Positions 10,908-23,070 of a stretch of DNA of 64,000 nt are shown in pieces. The position numbers and the translations under genes are program-made. A model generated the notes under the pieces. It was not told where the DNA came from. It did no database searches and worked only from the letters and a program-made list of their open reading frames with translations. Where the stretch lies: positions 63,783,614-63,847,613 of the forward strand of contig CM055099.1 in the NCBI GenBank assembly GCA_029204225.1, given 5' to 3'. Position 1 is the first letter of the stretch. The number at the start of each line of letters is the position of its first letter. Source of the DNA: Diphasiastrum complanatum (lineage: Eukaryota; Streptophyta; Lycopodiopsida; Lycopodiales; Lycopodiaceae).

Positions 10908-13241
10908 ATGGAACAAGAATCTGGTATTATTTCTGCAAGTGATCAAGTGCCATGGCGGCAGAAGGTGGCAAAGTCTGTAAGAAGCAGTTGGAGGCTCGTA
11001 GCTGCTGTCATAGACGTGAAAACACCTGCCGTTAATCAGCAGGATGATGTTTCTTTGGCAAAAGAAAAGGTAGAGGAGCTCTCCGGCATGCCTCAGAGGA
11101 ATGAACAGAAAAAGAAATGTAATGAGCAGAAGAAGATGTTATGCTCAAACCTGTTGGAACTTTCAAAGGATGGATCGGATAGCTCCTTGCAAAGTTACTG
11201 TGGTTCATCTGCCAAAGAAGAAGAAGGGCAAACCTACACCGCCAAAGAGCAGACGTCATCGTCTACAATATACCAAATCTCAGAACAGGAGCCTGAAATT
11301 CAAGAACAATCAACTGATGCAAGATGTGGCGTACGTAGTCTGCTGTTAACTTTTTCATTACATGTTTCAAAATTCAGTGTGAAGTTTTCTGTTTATAATT
11401 ATCTTCCACAACTTTGATGTAACTATGTTCTGTGGAGATGGCCGCTAAAGTATTTCAGTTGCACTTTCTAGATGATATATAACACCGCAGAAGGGCATTC
11501 TCTATGTGTGGGAACTAGAGAACCAGAAAATTCTCACGAGTATACGACAATCAGGAATGAGGCAGGAGATATTTTGTCTTCTAACAGCAGCCGCAATATC
11601 TTTATTTCTGAGAAGGGTGAAGAAACAAATGAAATAGATCCAATGCTATCTGTAACATCGGTTACCAGGCAAGAGAGTAAGACTAATTCCACATACCAGA
11701 GCCCTTCTTCTATCGTCCCCAACGCCAAGTCAAAAGTCTTTCTAACTTCCAGACACGCCAAGTTTGCAACAATAGCTGCTGTAGCAACAGATATAAGTAC
11801 ACTCAGCCGTTCCGGTTCCTGTCCTGCATCTCTGTATGCTACTGCGTTTAAAGCCCAGTTAATGGGCTTCCAGAAACGCTACGCTTATGACATGCACGAA
11901 ATGCACAAATCGCTTGATTCGATTGATACAAGGTTGCAGGAACTTCAAAGACTAAAGTCTATAAACCAACAGCTTGAAGAACTGAATATAAAAGAGAATA
12001 CTGTCAATATTCCGGATCCAATAAACAATGAACAAGCACCAGATCGCAGTACAGGTGTTCTCAAGAGGAAACATCGGCAGCCGCAGCCAGGAAAAATCGT
12101 TTGCTGCAATGAGGCGAATAGCTTTCCGAGCCCATTGAGGGCATCTAAGCAGGAAATTAGCTCATCCAAAGGTTCAGCCGAGCATAATATGTCCGGAATT
12201 CGCAAAAAAGTCATAAATCGTGGAGTCAATGTTCTGCTGAAAGAAAAGGTGCGAAGTAGAAGAAGCTCTTTCCATCAGGAAGACGAGTTGAGCGATACCT
12301 CCTCGGAAGCTCTCTTGAAGGAAAAGCAGGAGCGTCACGTTCACGTTACCCAGGAGAATAAGTGCATCCACAAGCTAGGAAGAAGCTGGTGCTGCTGGTA
12401 CATTCATCAGGGTTGTCTGTCAGCTCTCAGTTTATCAAGTCGACAGCAGTTTGTCTCGGTTGGCTTATTTCAGGAGACTGTGCGAGTGCTCCAAGCTCTA
12501 CTCCACGATTTCTGCACAAAGCTGATCGAGGCAAGGCAAAAGATGCTTCACAAGCTGGGAATCACAATCAACACTAGGTCAACGGCAATGAGTTTGATGA
12601 TGCATGAATTTCTGCCTGACGCTCGATTCGCTCAGATAGAGCACCTGAAATACGGCATTCAAGCATTCATCAACAGAACCATGTTTGAAGATTTTGAGAC
12701 CGAATACTTTGGCATATTAACGCATCGTGACCGGCAACTCAGGAAATTGTGTCTGTTATCATTTCAGTGCTTGATGTCGATCTCACCAGCAGACGCCATT
12801 GACGTCAAAAGCCCCGGGTACAATAGATGCTTCCATCTTTTCTGTAGTAAGAAGCTTCAGCTCTTTCAGGAAAAGTTGGACTGGTTTGAGAAGTGGCCGG
12901 ATAATGTGACGGAGTCTTTTCTGGATGTAAGCAAATATATGTGGATCATACACAATATGGCTAGTGCATTTCGCTCACATGTGTACCTTTTCTACGTGAA
13001 TGAGTGGGCAGAATTTGATCCAGATTACATGGAAGCTGTGGTAGAGGGCTCTCTTGAAGAGCTTGATCAACCTAGAAAATACGTGGAGTTCATGGTCAAT
13101 CCTGGATTTGAGCTCTGCCAGAGAATCATAAAGAGCTTAGTCTATATAAAACCTGCAGCGAGACATAGACTCTCTGATCTTCCAAGCACGAGATTGCAAG
13201 CACCTCCCGATCATGGTAAACAATCGTTCTGGTTTACTTGA
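10908..13241 (+). CDS. GIL1/IRKI (DUF641) family-like protein, two exons
   Basis: Two frames in the same register join through an intron at 11331-11471 (GTACGT...TTTCTAG, phase 0), giving exons 10908-11330 and 11472-13241 and a 730-residue protein. The C-terminal part, residues about 470-725, matches in order the conserved blocks of plant GRAVITROPIC IN THE LIGHT 1 / IRK-interacting proteins: a helical block (VRVLQALLHDF), the FxxCLMSISPADAI segment, CRSK-like FCSKKLQLF, SKYMWIIHNMASAF, DPDYMEAVVEG and the closing MVNPGFEL..RIIKSLVYI. A coiled-coil-prone stretch lies near 278-312. The N-terminal third is low-complexity, polar and not recognised. Family members act in light-modulated gravitropism or bind receptor kinases; the role here is inferred. 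The start ATG is the first in the exon; an extra 5' exon is possible. Confidence 0.65.
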
Positions 13242-16063
13242 ATCCTGAACAATCGCAAAGTAATCAACCCATGACTGAAATGATTAAACAGCTTCAGTCA
13301 TGGAAAGATTAGATTAGTGTATGCATAGAAATATGTGGATTGTTGCTAGATCAGCAAGCATCTTCCAGAGCTGAAACAGCTACTTACAGGCCATATTTTC
13401 TGTCACTGATTCTGAAGTTGTTTCTTACCTCTATCTACTTTTCCCCGTTCTCAGATAACCCAAATTCGGCAGATAAGATAGAATAAAACAGATACCCGGT
13501 TTGTCAACAATCTGCAAATGTATTTGAGGGATCATGCATGGTAAGAAAATTTTCCAGCAGGATTGTTCCGTTCATGGCCATTTTGGGCATTTTGTTCATT
13601 CAAAGAAGTTCACAACAACATTCAAATTTCACCCATTCAAACTTCTTAGCTTTGATGCCATAACCATAAGCTATTGTGATAAATTGTTAGCAGCTCTAAG
13701 TGTCACTCCCTAGGTGAGTTTTGAGCATTGAAATGAATATGCTTCATTGCAATTTTTCTTTCTTTTTAAATTTTCAAATTTTGAATGCCATAAGTGATAT
13801 GTCACTAGTAGGTGACTTTGAGCATTGAGAGTTTCTTTGTTTTAATAGGCAATTTTTGGTTTTTTTATTTTTCAGCCATTTGAATGCCCTACTTACTTCA
13901 AAGCTTTTGATGATATATCAACCACCTTGTTTATATCACATCCTATTCTAGCATCTCTCATTTCATCCATTTAGTAAAGGGGTAGGCCACCTCTCTCAAG
14001 CACCTCATAGTAAGGAAGGCTCGAGGAAGAGAGCCTTCCATTGCACTAAGTTTAAGATATAAAAAATATAATCTAACTATAGCTTGGTTCAAGCAACCTT
14101 AATGTTACATACTCAAGGTTCCTCCACCCTTTCTAATTTTAATGAGCATCATCACAAGAATTTTACAAATTTGTAAGGTTCCTTTCATATAAGACCATGT
14201 CTAATATATTGGTTTTATGTCGTGTAAGTCCTCCTCCAAGTACACAGACTTTTTCAGGAGGTCTTTACAACTTTACAAAGTGAAAAACATCACATTGCCG
14301 AGGTAAAATTTTAGATCAAATTTGAGGGCATTATATGTGTAACAGATTTCTTAATGGTGAGCCAATTACAACTCCTAAAGCCTTGTTCTCATATTTTGAG
14401 ATTTATTTTAGGCTTAGTCAAGGGCGCCGCGTTAGTGTAAGGAGCATGCCACTTCCAAGGCATGTTGCCACTTCGATGGTAGGTTACCTCAATAAAGGTG
14501 TCATGCCCATTGATGGACTGACGTAGGATCTACGTCCTATAAGGAGATCAGAAGGCCTATAAGCTCGACCCATAAATTAGTTATGCTTATGAGGCATTTG
14601 GGCCCTTATGGCATTAAATCATAATCAATGGTTAAGGCCTACAACCTATGATAGTGGATTTATATAGAACTAGCAGTGACTCATCATTTAGTGGCAGATG
14701 TGGCCTAGTTAGGCTATTGATGTGTCTCAATGAGATGTCCCAATTCACTCCCTAGTTGGTGTAGAGCCTTGGAGGGTATAAGTATACCCATGGGCTTCTC
14801 CAGGAGGAGAGCTCGATTAAGAGCAATAACTACATGTTGCTAGATTGACATCTCTCCTTGAGCTATATATTGCTAGTGGTCCATGTTTTTGGGGTTAACA
14901 TCCAGTTGATCTAGGTTTGGTTGGGTATGTTGTATCCACCATTTGTTCCCTATGTGTCAAGTTGGAGCCAACATCCTAGTTTGTGCTTGTCTTGAAAGTG
15001 GTAGCAGAGCCTGTTGGGCAGATTTTTCGCCGAGTTGGAAGATCAACGAGGGAAGTGCCCACACTTCCCTTATGTGAGTGATCAGGGTAACGCCGCTTCC
15101 AATCCCGGGGGCCATCCTAATCACCTTGTACTCCTGGGTCAATGAGAGTTTTCTAGGCTCTCATAGATATGACTGTCAGGAGATGAGATGGCTAACACTG
15201 CCTCAATTAATTTTGGACTTTTTAATTTATTTAGGACTATTTTTTACATGTGGTACCAAAAGAGCTAGATAAAAAAAACAATAAAAAATTAGTAATTGTT
15301 GAAGTGGGATTTTCTCGAGTTCAAATCTCATTTCAACACAACTATAAGCTAAACAAGACAAATTTGGTCAACGAGAACCAATTTAGTTTTTTAAATTTAT
15401 TGACGCTTTTTTCCAATAGCTATGAGGAATCCTTCATATGCAAGCTACTCTTGGATGTTAGAAATGCCATGAAGATAAGACGAGTCTGAAAATTGTTCAC
15501 TTAGGTTTCTCTCATTGCATATATTTGTTGAATTTTTCTCAAGCGCAAGTGTTTGAAAGACACCAACTTTATTTGTTTGCAATTATTGCCATCTCAAAAC
15601 AGTACACATTAAAGGAAAATGACATAAGTTTGCAATGGCACATTCACTAATATTTGTCTTGTCACAGCTGCGAAAAAGATAGGAGCCGATAACATGCTGC
15701 AAAGATCTACCTACAACAATCACCATTGTGGAAGAACAATATCTTCAAATAAAGTTCAGTAAAATCTGTGTATAGACTTTTTCATCAATAAATGAAAGCC
15801 CAAGTTGGGCATCAATACATGTATCCTCTGGGCTCCCAAATTCAATAAAATGGAGCTACATTTAATATATAAATGTATACTTTCCTATCAATTCTATACA
15901 TTTTCAATTTATCTTTGTTCTATGCTATCTATATTTTTCTAATCTTTATTTAGTATAATAAGATCATCAGCAATGCCATCATCAACTGGGGGTGGCTGAA
16001 GCTTTGCCCTCGCCAATATGCTCAGGATAATTTCTTGCCTGAATCTGTACACTTGGGCTACTG
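13242..16063. other. Intergenic, repeat-derived
   Basis: The 3' UTR of the preceding gene is expected just after 13241; no firm polyadenylation site was fixed. Around 14750-15010 there is an LTR-like portion with a GGGTATA-AG-TATACCC palindrome (14774-14789) and, near 14999, a TGGTAGCAGAGC that differs by one base from the usual tRNA-Met primer-binding site. No coding motif was seen. Confidence 0.35.
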
Positions 16064-16703
16064 ACTCCAGCCAACTGGCAGTCACATTAAACGACCTAAT
16101 TACTTAGTATAAATCAGCTGTTCTCATACATCTCATTATCAATATATTGTGAATTTTGAAGGAGTTGAATGTTATTACACAACGCTTCCTACGCTCTTAT
16201 CAAGTAGATCGTTCACAACCAAAAAATATTGTAGTTAGCTCTCTATCAAGCTTTTAAGCTTGAATTCTCTTGAGCATTCTAGCTCAGTCTTTTAGAGACT
16301 TATTTTAGAGTTGCTATTGTGCTACTGCTTATCAAGAGAGTCGCTTATTTCAGACTTATTCTCAGTTACTCAGAAATAGCTTTAGAGTGCGCGGTATCTA
16401 TTTGCTATTGTTTTGCGCTCATTAGCATTGGATCTTGTTTTCTTGAATCAATACTATTTTCTTATTGCATTCAGTTTGTGTCAAAATGCATGCATCTCTG
16501 TATTGCTTTTGTAACTGGTAGAAATTATCTGAGAATTCAATACTTTATGTTTGGCTATGTAATCACTTAGTATCTAGCAAAAGTTAGTTGCTAAAGATTG
16601 GACGTGATTCCCATCACTACTGCTTTGTTCAATTTTTGATAGGCGTAGTCATGCATTGGAAGTAGGAAGTTTCCGCTATTCCATTACTCACCTATCTCCA
16701 ACA
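16064..16703 (+). repeat. LTR-like arm, left partner of an inverted repeat
   Basis: This arm ends ...CCAACA immediately before TGGTATCAGAGC, exactly as a Copia 5' LTR should. It is clearly similar, in reverse complement, to 19459-20010. The left copy has about 110 extra bases near 16480-16590. The left border is where the similarity fades (CCAGCCAACTGGCAGTC). The LTR start proper was not identified. Confidence 0.65.
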
Positions 16704-16736
16704 TGGTATCAGAGCGTACCTATATGGTATCAGAGC
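16704..16736 (+). other. Doubled tRNA-Met primer-binding site
   Basis: TGGTATCAGAGC, the usual Copia primer-binding site complementary to initiator tRNA-Met, occurs at 16704-16715 and again at 16725-16736, 21 bases apart. The first abuts the LTR end and should be the functional one. The second could be a local duplication. Confidence 0.8.
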
Positions 16737-16920
16737 ATTGATTCTTCTTCAAGGCCTAATACTATTTCAAAGTGCAAGCTCTTATACTTGATATCTTTCG
16801 CGATATCAAATTATTCTTCAGTTTGAATCAATTTGTTTCAGTATCAGAAAATTGGTTTCTTGTTGTTGGCATCCTACATCTTAGCGTCATCGATACAATC
16901 GACAACAGACTAAGTTCTAG

Positions 16921-19310
16921 ATGGATTCTCAAAGTAAAGCTGGTTTTATCGCAGACAAGCTGAATGGATCAATTATTATTTGTGAAAATTTAAGATGACC
17001 TTGCTAATCGCCAACGAGGTGTGAGATGTTGTTACAGGTATCGAAGTAAAACCTGAAGATGACACAGAAGACTCAAAATGTAAATCGAAGGATGGTAAAC
17101 CTGTCGTGCTTATTATTCTCAATGTAGTCAATAAAGCATTACTATGGCATCATCACTTAGGACACTTGAATTATGCATCTACTTCGAACATGTCCAGACA
17201 ATCCCTAGCACTTGATCTTGACTATTCTTTTGGCAAAGTCGATCTCCTTGTTTGTCATAGGTGCATCCTTGGAAAGCAGACTAGGATTCGTTTTAGATCA
17301 AGTCATAGGCATGTGCAAAAGGTCTATAAGATGTTGTTCATAAAAATATATGTGACCTATGCAAACTCCTTCATTACTAGATGCAAAATATTTTATTACT
17401 TTTACTGACGAATTCTCCAGAAGAACAACTGATTACTTCATTAAGCAGAAATCAGAAGCTTTCATCAAGTTCAAACAATTCAAAGAGCATGCAGAAAATA
17501 AAACTGGTAAACAAATCAAAGCATTGAGGTCAGATAACAGCGAAGAATACATTTCCACCGAATTCAAGGAGTATTGCCTTGATTACAACATTGAGAAACA
17601 ATACATTACCTCCTATTCGCCTCAGTCATATGGTCTTGCTGAGAGAAAGAACAGAACCTTAGTTGAATCGGCAAAGTGCATGTTATCACATGCGACACTT
17701 CCGAAGTTCTTTTGGGCTGAAGCCAGCAACCTATATTCAGAAAAGATGTCCTAATAAAGGTCTCTCAGAAAAACCACCATTCGAAGTTTGGACAGGTACC
17801 AAACCTTCTTTATCAAACTTATGAATTTTTGGATGTACTGCTTATGTGTAGATTCCTCATGATTTCAGGAAGAAGCTCGACTTCTAGAGTATCAAATGTA
17901 TTTTCATCAGGTACACTACTTCTGATCAAGCCTAGAAGTTGTTTGATCCTATCGAGTCAAAGATATTCACTAGCCGGGATATCATCTTCATCAAAGATCA
18001 GTTTATCAACCTCAAAAGAAAAGGCAAAGCCCATGTAGCCGATCTATCAGATTTTCCTGACCTATTAAACTTTCCAGTTCCTCAGTCAACTATTCCCATT
18101 GAAGGTCCAAGATCATCTACTCTTGATGAACAACAAATCAATAGTGAATCAGAAGATGATGATGATGTAGTTCATCAACTATAGTATGATGAAAATTATC
18201 AACTTCCTCTATTTTCCAAAAGATCAACAAGAACTAGTAGACCACCTACCAGGTATATCGACGAGTCTGCAGCCTACTTTGTTCATGAGCCGACGACTGT
18301 CGAAGAGGTACTTCGTCAGCCAGATTCTGATCTCTGGAAAGAAGCTATGGGTAAAGAGTATTCATCTCTTACCAGAAACTTAGACATGGACAATTGTCGA
18401 ATTACCTACTAGCAGAAACGTAGTTGATTGCAAATGGATTTTCAAGGTCAAGTACAAAGCAGATGGAAGCATTGACAAAAGAAAAGTCTGACCTGTCGCC
18501 AGAGGATTTTCTCAGGTATACAATGCCGATTACATTGAGACTTTCAGTCCAGTAGTCAAGCATTCTTCTATTCGACTTTTATTATCGTTTGCTATTGCAA
18601 CATATTTGGAAATACATCAAATGGATGTACAAAGAGCGTACCTCAATGGAGTTATTGAAGAAGACATTTACATGCTGCAACCCGAAGGTTAAATTATCGA
18701 GGATAAACACAATCATGTGTGTAAACTCCATAAGGTACTTTATGGTATGAAGCAATTTGCTTGAGCATGGTTTCAAAGGACCAATACTTTTCCTATTGAT
18801 CACGACTACACACCTAGCTCTTCAAATTCGAATGTTTACTTCAAGACAGTGCAACAATCTTTTATCATTATCACTTTGTACGTGGACGACAAATTGCTCT
18901 TTAGCAACATTATCAATCTGATAAAAGAAGGCAAGACGATGCTATCTTCTGAATTTGACATGACCGATCTGGGCGAAGCTCATTTCTGTCTTGGTATTCA
19001 AATTTATAGAGACAAAAACTGAAAGTTGATCTACGAGGTACATCTACAATATGTTAGTCAGATATAATATGATTAATTGCAACTTAGCTCTCTCACCATG
19101 TCTCAAATTGTCAAAGGACCAATGTCCTCAAACAATTCAAGAGAACATTCTAGGAGTAAGCACATTGAACTAAAGTATCACTATGTCAGAAGCAAAGTTC
19201 TCGACAAAGAGGTCAGATTGTAGTACTGTCAAACGTAAGATATGACAACGGATATTTTTACTAAAGCATGAAGCTTGGATGCACACAGAAAGTTCTGTGT
19301 AGAACTAAGT
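16921..19310 (+). pseudogene. Copia gag-pol remnant, internally deleted and broken
   Basis: The order is plus-strand Copia. A gag start lies at 16921 (MDSQSKAGFIADKLNG), soon followed by ANEVWDVVTGIE in a shifted frame. The rest of gag, the zinc knuckle and protease are missing. A GAG-pre-integrase block (HHHLGHLNYAS, C..C finger) occupies about 17140-17300, and the integrase core and C-terminal side about 17390-17750 (ITFTDEFSRRTTDYF, RSDNSEEY, SPQSYGLAERKNRT). Reverse transcriptase pieces lie about 18300-19020, with a LYVDD near 18880. A scrap of RNase H end is visible near 19150-19230. Frameshifts and stops occur throughout. Integrase retains D and E positions, but this copy cannot make a full polyprotein. 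Confidence 0.85.
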
Positions 19311-19328
19311 TTAAAGGTCAACGGGGAG

Positions 19329-19458
19329 TGTTGGATTATTCTCCTTCCTACTAATCAACTAATCGGTTTTTAATCTTCATCCAACTATTTATCCAGTTCT
19401 ATAGATTTTCCTGTGTTTTTATATAACTTGTAGAACTACAAGTCTTTTTATGACAACT
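19329..19458 (+). mobile_element. Truncated 3' LTR start of the Copia remnant
   Basis: TGTTGGATTATTCTCC follows a purine tract (ACGGGGAG) directly after the end of pol, so it should be the 3' LTR start. Only about 130 bases remain before sequence switches to the reverse-oriented arm at 19459. Confidence 0.6.
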
Positions 19459-20030
19459 TGTTGGAAATAGTTGAGTAATGGAATAGTGGGAACTTCCTAC
19501 TTCCAATGCATGACTACGCCTATAAAAAATTGAACAAAGCAGTAGTGATGGGAATCACGTCCAATCTTTAGCAACTAACTTTCACTAGATCTGACACAAA
19601 TTGAACACAATAAGAAAATAGTATTGATTCAGAAAAACAAAATCAGATGCTAATGAGCACAAAACAATAGCGGATAGAAATCGCACACTCTAAAGCTATC
19701 TCTGAGTAACTGAGAATAAGTCTAAAATAAGCGACTCTGCTGATAAGCAGTAGTGCAATAGCAACTCTAAAATAAATCTCTAAAAGGCTGAGCTAGAATG
19801 CTCAAGAGAGTTCAAGCTTGAAAGCTTAATAGAGAGCTAACTACAATACTTTCTGGTTGTGAATGATCTGCTTGATAAGAGCACATGAAGCATCATGTAA
19901 TAACACTCAGCTCCTTCACAATTCACAATATATTGACAATGAGATGTATGAACAGTTGAATATTACTAAGTAATTAGGTCGTCGAATGCGACTGCCAGTT
20001 GGCTGGATCTGCTGGCATTCATCCAACTCC
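19459..20030 (-). repeat. LTR-like arm in reverse orientation, right partner of the inverted repeat
   Basis: Read on the minus strand this matches 16064-16703 at most positions, ending in CAACTATTTCCAACA at 19459. Reverse orientation relative to the left arm is unexpected for a single retrotransposon, whose LTRs are direct repeats. It is best explained as a separate reverse-oriented LTR or a rearrangement inside the 3' LTR. Confidence 0.7.
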
Positions 20031-20117
20031 TTCTCAAAAATTGATTGCTGATAAGCGATGATAATTGGCTCTAAACAGTCTGCCTACATAAATGAACATG
20101 ACTGTCACTACAGAAAT

Positions 20118-20365
20118 GAACGTAAACTGTTATCAAGAAAAGCGACAGTGTTGCAAAAAAGACGACAATGTCGGTTTTCTGCGAGAAATGTGACAGTGTC
20201 GCAAAATCTCATTTCCTTAATATTTGGGGTAGCCCCACACTTTGCCAAAGTCATTTTCTTAACATTTGAGGCACTTTGAAAAAATGCAAAGAAATGCGAC
20301 ACTGTATTTTTACTCGTAATTTTTGACAGGCAAAAAATGCGAAAAATGTGACACTGTCGGATTTT
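20118..20365. repeat. Cluster of quasi-palindromic GCGACAGTGTCGC motifs
   Basis: At least five variants of a 12-13 base near-palindrome (forms of GCGACAGTGTCGC) sit within 250 bases, for example at about 20142, 20162, 20190, 20296 and 20349, separated by A-rich spacers. Similar words occur near 22690-22790 in another LTR region. This may be LTR-derived; a protein-binding role is not established. Confidence 0.6.
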
Positions 20366-20419
20366 TGTAGAGAGAGAAAGCTTGACACTGTTGTCAAACT
20401 CTGTGTATTTCTGCAGAGC

Positions 20420-21240
20420 TTTGTATTGAGAGTTAAAGCACTTAATGATGAGCTAGCATGCGTTGATGATAGCATTAAGGAAATAGAACTTGTGCAAGTT
20501 GTACTTTCTAAAGCACAAAATCATGGTGAGTCTTCTTCTTATGATAAGAAGAAAGATAGGTCTAAACTGAAGTGCCTCTATTGTGGCATCAATGGGCATT
20601 TTGCTAGTGATTGCTACAAGAAGAAGAGAGATCAAGGAGACAAGCAAGGTAATCTAACTCTTGATGAGGATGGTGTTGATGTTCAAAACACAAATGATGA
20701 TGATTTTGTGATGTCTTCATGTTTAAGTTCTATTTTTGGAGATATTGATCCATGGTGGATTGATAATGGAGCAAGCTCACACGACTTTTCACAAGGAGTT
20801 TTCACTTCTTTATTGGCATATAGAGATAACAAGAGGGTTATCTACACGACCAATGATGGTGAGTGTGCAATCAAAGGGTTTGGCACAATTCCTATTTCTC
20901 TCTTTCCTAATAGGAATGTTCATTTGAAGGATGTTTTGTTCATACCTACTATTACTAAGAATCTACTTAGTGTGAGTCAAGTGCTAAGCAAAGGTCTTAA
21001 GGTGGAGTTTGATGGAGATGCTTGTATGATCAAAAGGAAGGATATCTTGATTGCAAAAGGTAAAAGGCAAGAGAAGTTATTCAAACTAGATGCTTGTGTT
21101 ATTGCTAACCAAGTTGGATGTGTGGCAAGGAAGCAAATATCCATACAAGAGGTTTAACATAAGAGGATGGGGCATCTCAACTTCAAAGCATTGGAGGTAA
21201 TGGCTAGAAAGCAAGTTGTGATTGGTTTTCCAAGATCCTT
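20420..21240 (+). pseudogene. Copia gag end, zinc knuckle, protease and pre-integrase fragment
   Basis: One open frame covers the C-terminal part of gag with a CCHC knuckle (CLYCGINGHFASDC, about 20573-20614), the protease region (WWIDNGASSHDF, about 20755), the usual LKDVLFIPTITKNLLSVSQ segment and the start of the GAG-pre-integrase domain. A stop at about 21156 interrupts it, after which HKRMGHLNFKALEVMARK continues. In the protease motif the usual D-S-G-A reads D-N-G-A. Similarity ends near 21240, where unrelated reverse-strand sequence begins. The frame from 20348 to 20420 is not gag-like and probably accidental. Confidence 0.8.
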
Positions 21241-21439
21241 AACTAGGATCAATCAAGATCTGGTCTAGTGCATAGCATAACATACATCAAAGATCCGATT
21301 AATGAATGCAAAGAGTATTTCGCTAAGTCGAGTACTTCACTTTTGGTCTCAGCACAAGAAAGTTTAGTCAATACTATGCTTGGATCCATTGGTGTATCAA
21401 TTGGTTTGCAATCAGACATATGAAATTTTTCTAAAATGC

Positions 21440-22620
21440 CTTTTAGATATGTCTGTTGGCTAAGATAGATCTATTTTGTGATCTATTCCTAGTAATGTGA
21501 AATCCTAATAAAGAATGAGCAGCGCCTAGATCAGTCATGTCAAATTCCTTTGACAGATCACTCTTAGTAGTGTTCAGTAGGAAAGTGTCATTAGACAAAA
21601 TAAATGCATCATCTACATAAAGAGCTATATGGACCGAATTGACATCTATATACTTGGAATGAACATTATAGTCAGCTGAATTATTTACAAAACCCAATTG
21701 AATGAGATAAGAGTTGATTCTTTCCAACCATGCCCTTGTGGCCTATTTTAGACCATAGATTGCTTTTTGCAGCTTGCACACTTTGTGCTCTTGGCCTTTG
21801 ACTTCGAATCCGGTTGGAAGGTATACAGCTCCTCTTCGATGTAGCCATTGAAAAATGCTATCTTGACATCCATTTGATGCATTTGGAGGTCTTCTCAAAA
21901 TGCAAGCAATCAGAGTCCTGTGAAATCATAGTATATATGTTCTTGAAAAATTACATCCTAGAAACAAATGCTACATTGGTGGATGGACCATAAACTTTAT
22001 AAGCCTTATGTTCTTCGGGATAGCCAATGAAAATACATTTATTTGTCCTATGATTCAGCTTCTTCCTAAGTTGTTTAGGAATATGAACAAAACATATACA
22101 ACCAAATATTTTTAAATGGCTGACACTAGGCTTGTGTCTATGCCATACTTCATAAGGAGTTGTGTTGTTGACAACTTCAATGTTGGATCTGTTCTATACA
22201 TAATAGGCTGTGGCAATAGCTTTTGCCCAAAACTTCGCATGTACATGCGCTTGATGTAGCATAGATTTGGCAGTTATCTTAGAGACTGATAATAGGTTCT
22301 TAGATAGCTGAGGTACCTGAAGAACATTCTAAACATAACTAGAAAGATCATTCTTGAATACGATCTTGACTATCCCTTTGCCTTCCACGCGAATGGTGCT
22401 TGAATATCTGAGGTAGATGAATTGATCCCTGTTATAAGTTGTGTACTCAATAAACCATTCCTTGTGAGAAGTTATGTGTTGGGTAGTGCCACTTTCCAAA
22501 TACTAGTTGTCATAGTCTTCGTTGCTACATTTGTAAGCCATTAACAGGTGTGATGGTTTGTCTCCATCAAAATCTTGCTCCTTGAATTTTGTCGCATTGG
22601 AGGAGTCTGGTCTAACTGTT
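21440..22620 (-). pseudogene. Reverse-oriented Copia remnant (protease, integrase end, RT)
   Basis: On the minus strand, from right to left: a protease-like LESGTTQHITSHKEWF near 22490; a GAG-pre-integrase-like LSKNLLSVSKI near 22290; an abrupt jump to the integrase C-terminal side (VHAKFWAKAIATAYY, TTPYEVWH, FGCICFVHIPK, about 22010-22250); then reverse transcriptase with LYVDDAFILS and FDMTDLGAAHSLLGF at 21450-21727. Most of the integrase core, the knuckle and RNase H are absent and several stops occur. Its LTR seems to lie just to the right (22650-23070). Confidence 0.8.
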
Positions 22621-22649
22621 TACAACGGTTGATATTCAAACAGACGCTC

Positions 22650-23070
22650 TATTCCAGGGTCAAATAATTTCTGTTCAAGAATATTTTGCGACAGTTTGTC
22701 TCTTCGTTATAGCTTCGTGTTTCGCAAATGTTTGTGACACTTGTCTCTTCGCGACATCTTCGTGTTTCACGAATTGTTTGAGACAGATGACAGTTTTGAG
22801 CTTGAAAAAGAATCCAGAATATTTTGCAAATTGTTCACGACAAGTGAGCTTTGAACAAGAAACATAATATTTTGTGACAAGATTCTGTTTGCGAATCTTT
22901 TGAGCTTTAACAAGAAACCACGAGCTTCTACAAGAAACTGCTTCGCAAATACTTCGCGAATCTTTTGAGTTTTAAGCAAAATATATTTTGCGAATCCTTC
23001 GAGGTTGATCACGAATAGAAATGTTTTGAGTTTGCATTTGTTTCTCATCCTTTGTCAATTAAACTGTGCA
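22650..23070 (-). mobile_element. LTR-like segment, minus orientation
   Basis: Its reverse complement matches the segment near 62990-63200, for example around ACAAAGTGCACAGT and ATTGACAAAGGATGAG. That segment belongs to the LTR lying before a tRNA-Met primer-binding site at the right edge. This therefore fits a 5' LTR of the reverse-oriented Copia remnant. No primer-binding site could be read on its left side, and the exact ends are unclear. Confidence 0.5.

Noticed and set aside
11032-12371. Minus-strand ORFs of 65-94 codons opposite the GIL1-like gene
   Set aside because: They are antisense shadows of a longer conserved plus-strand reading frame.
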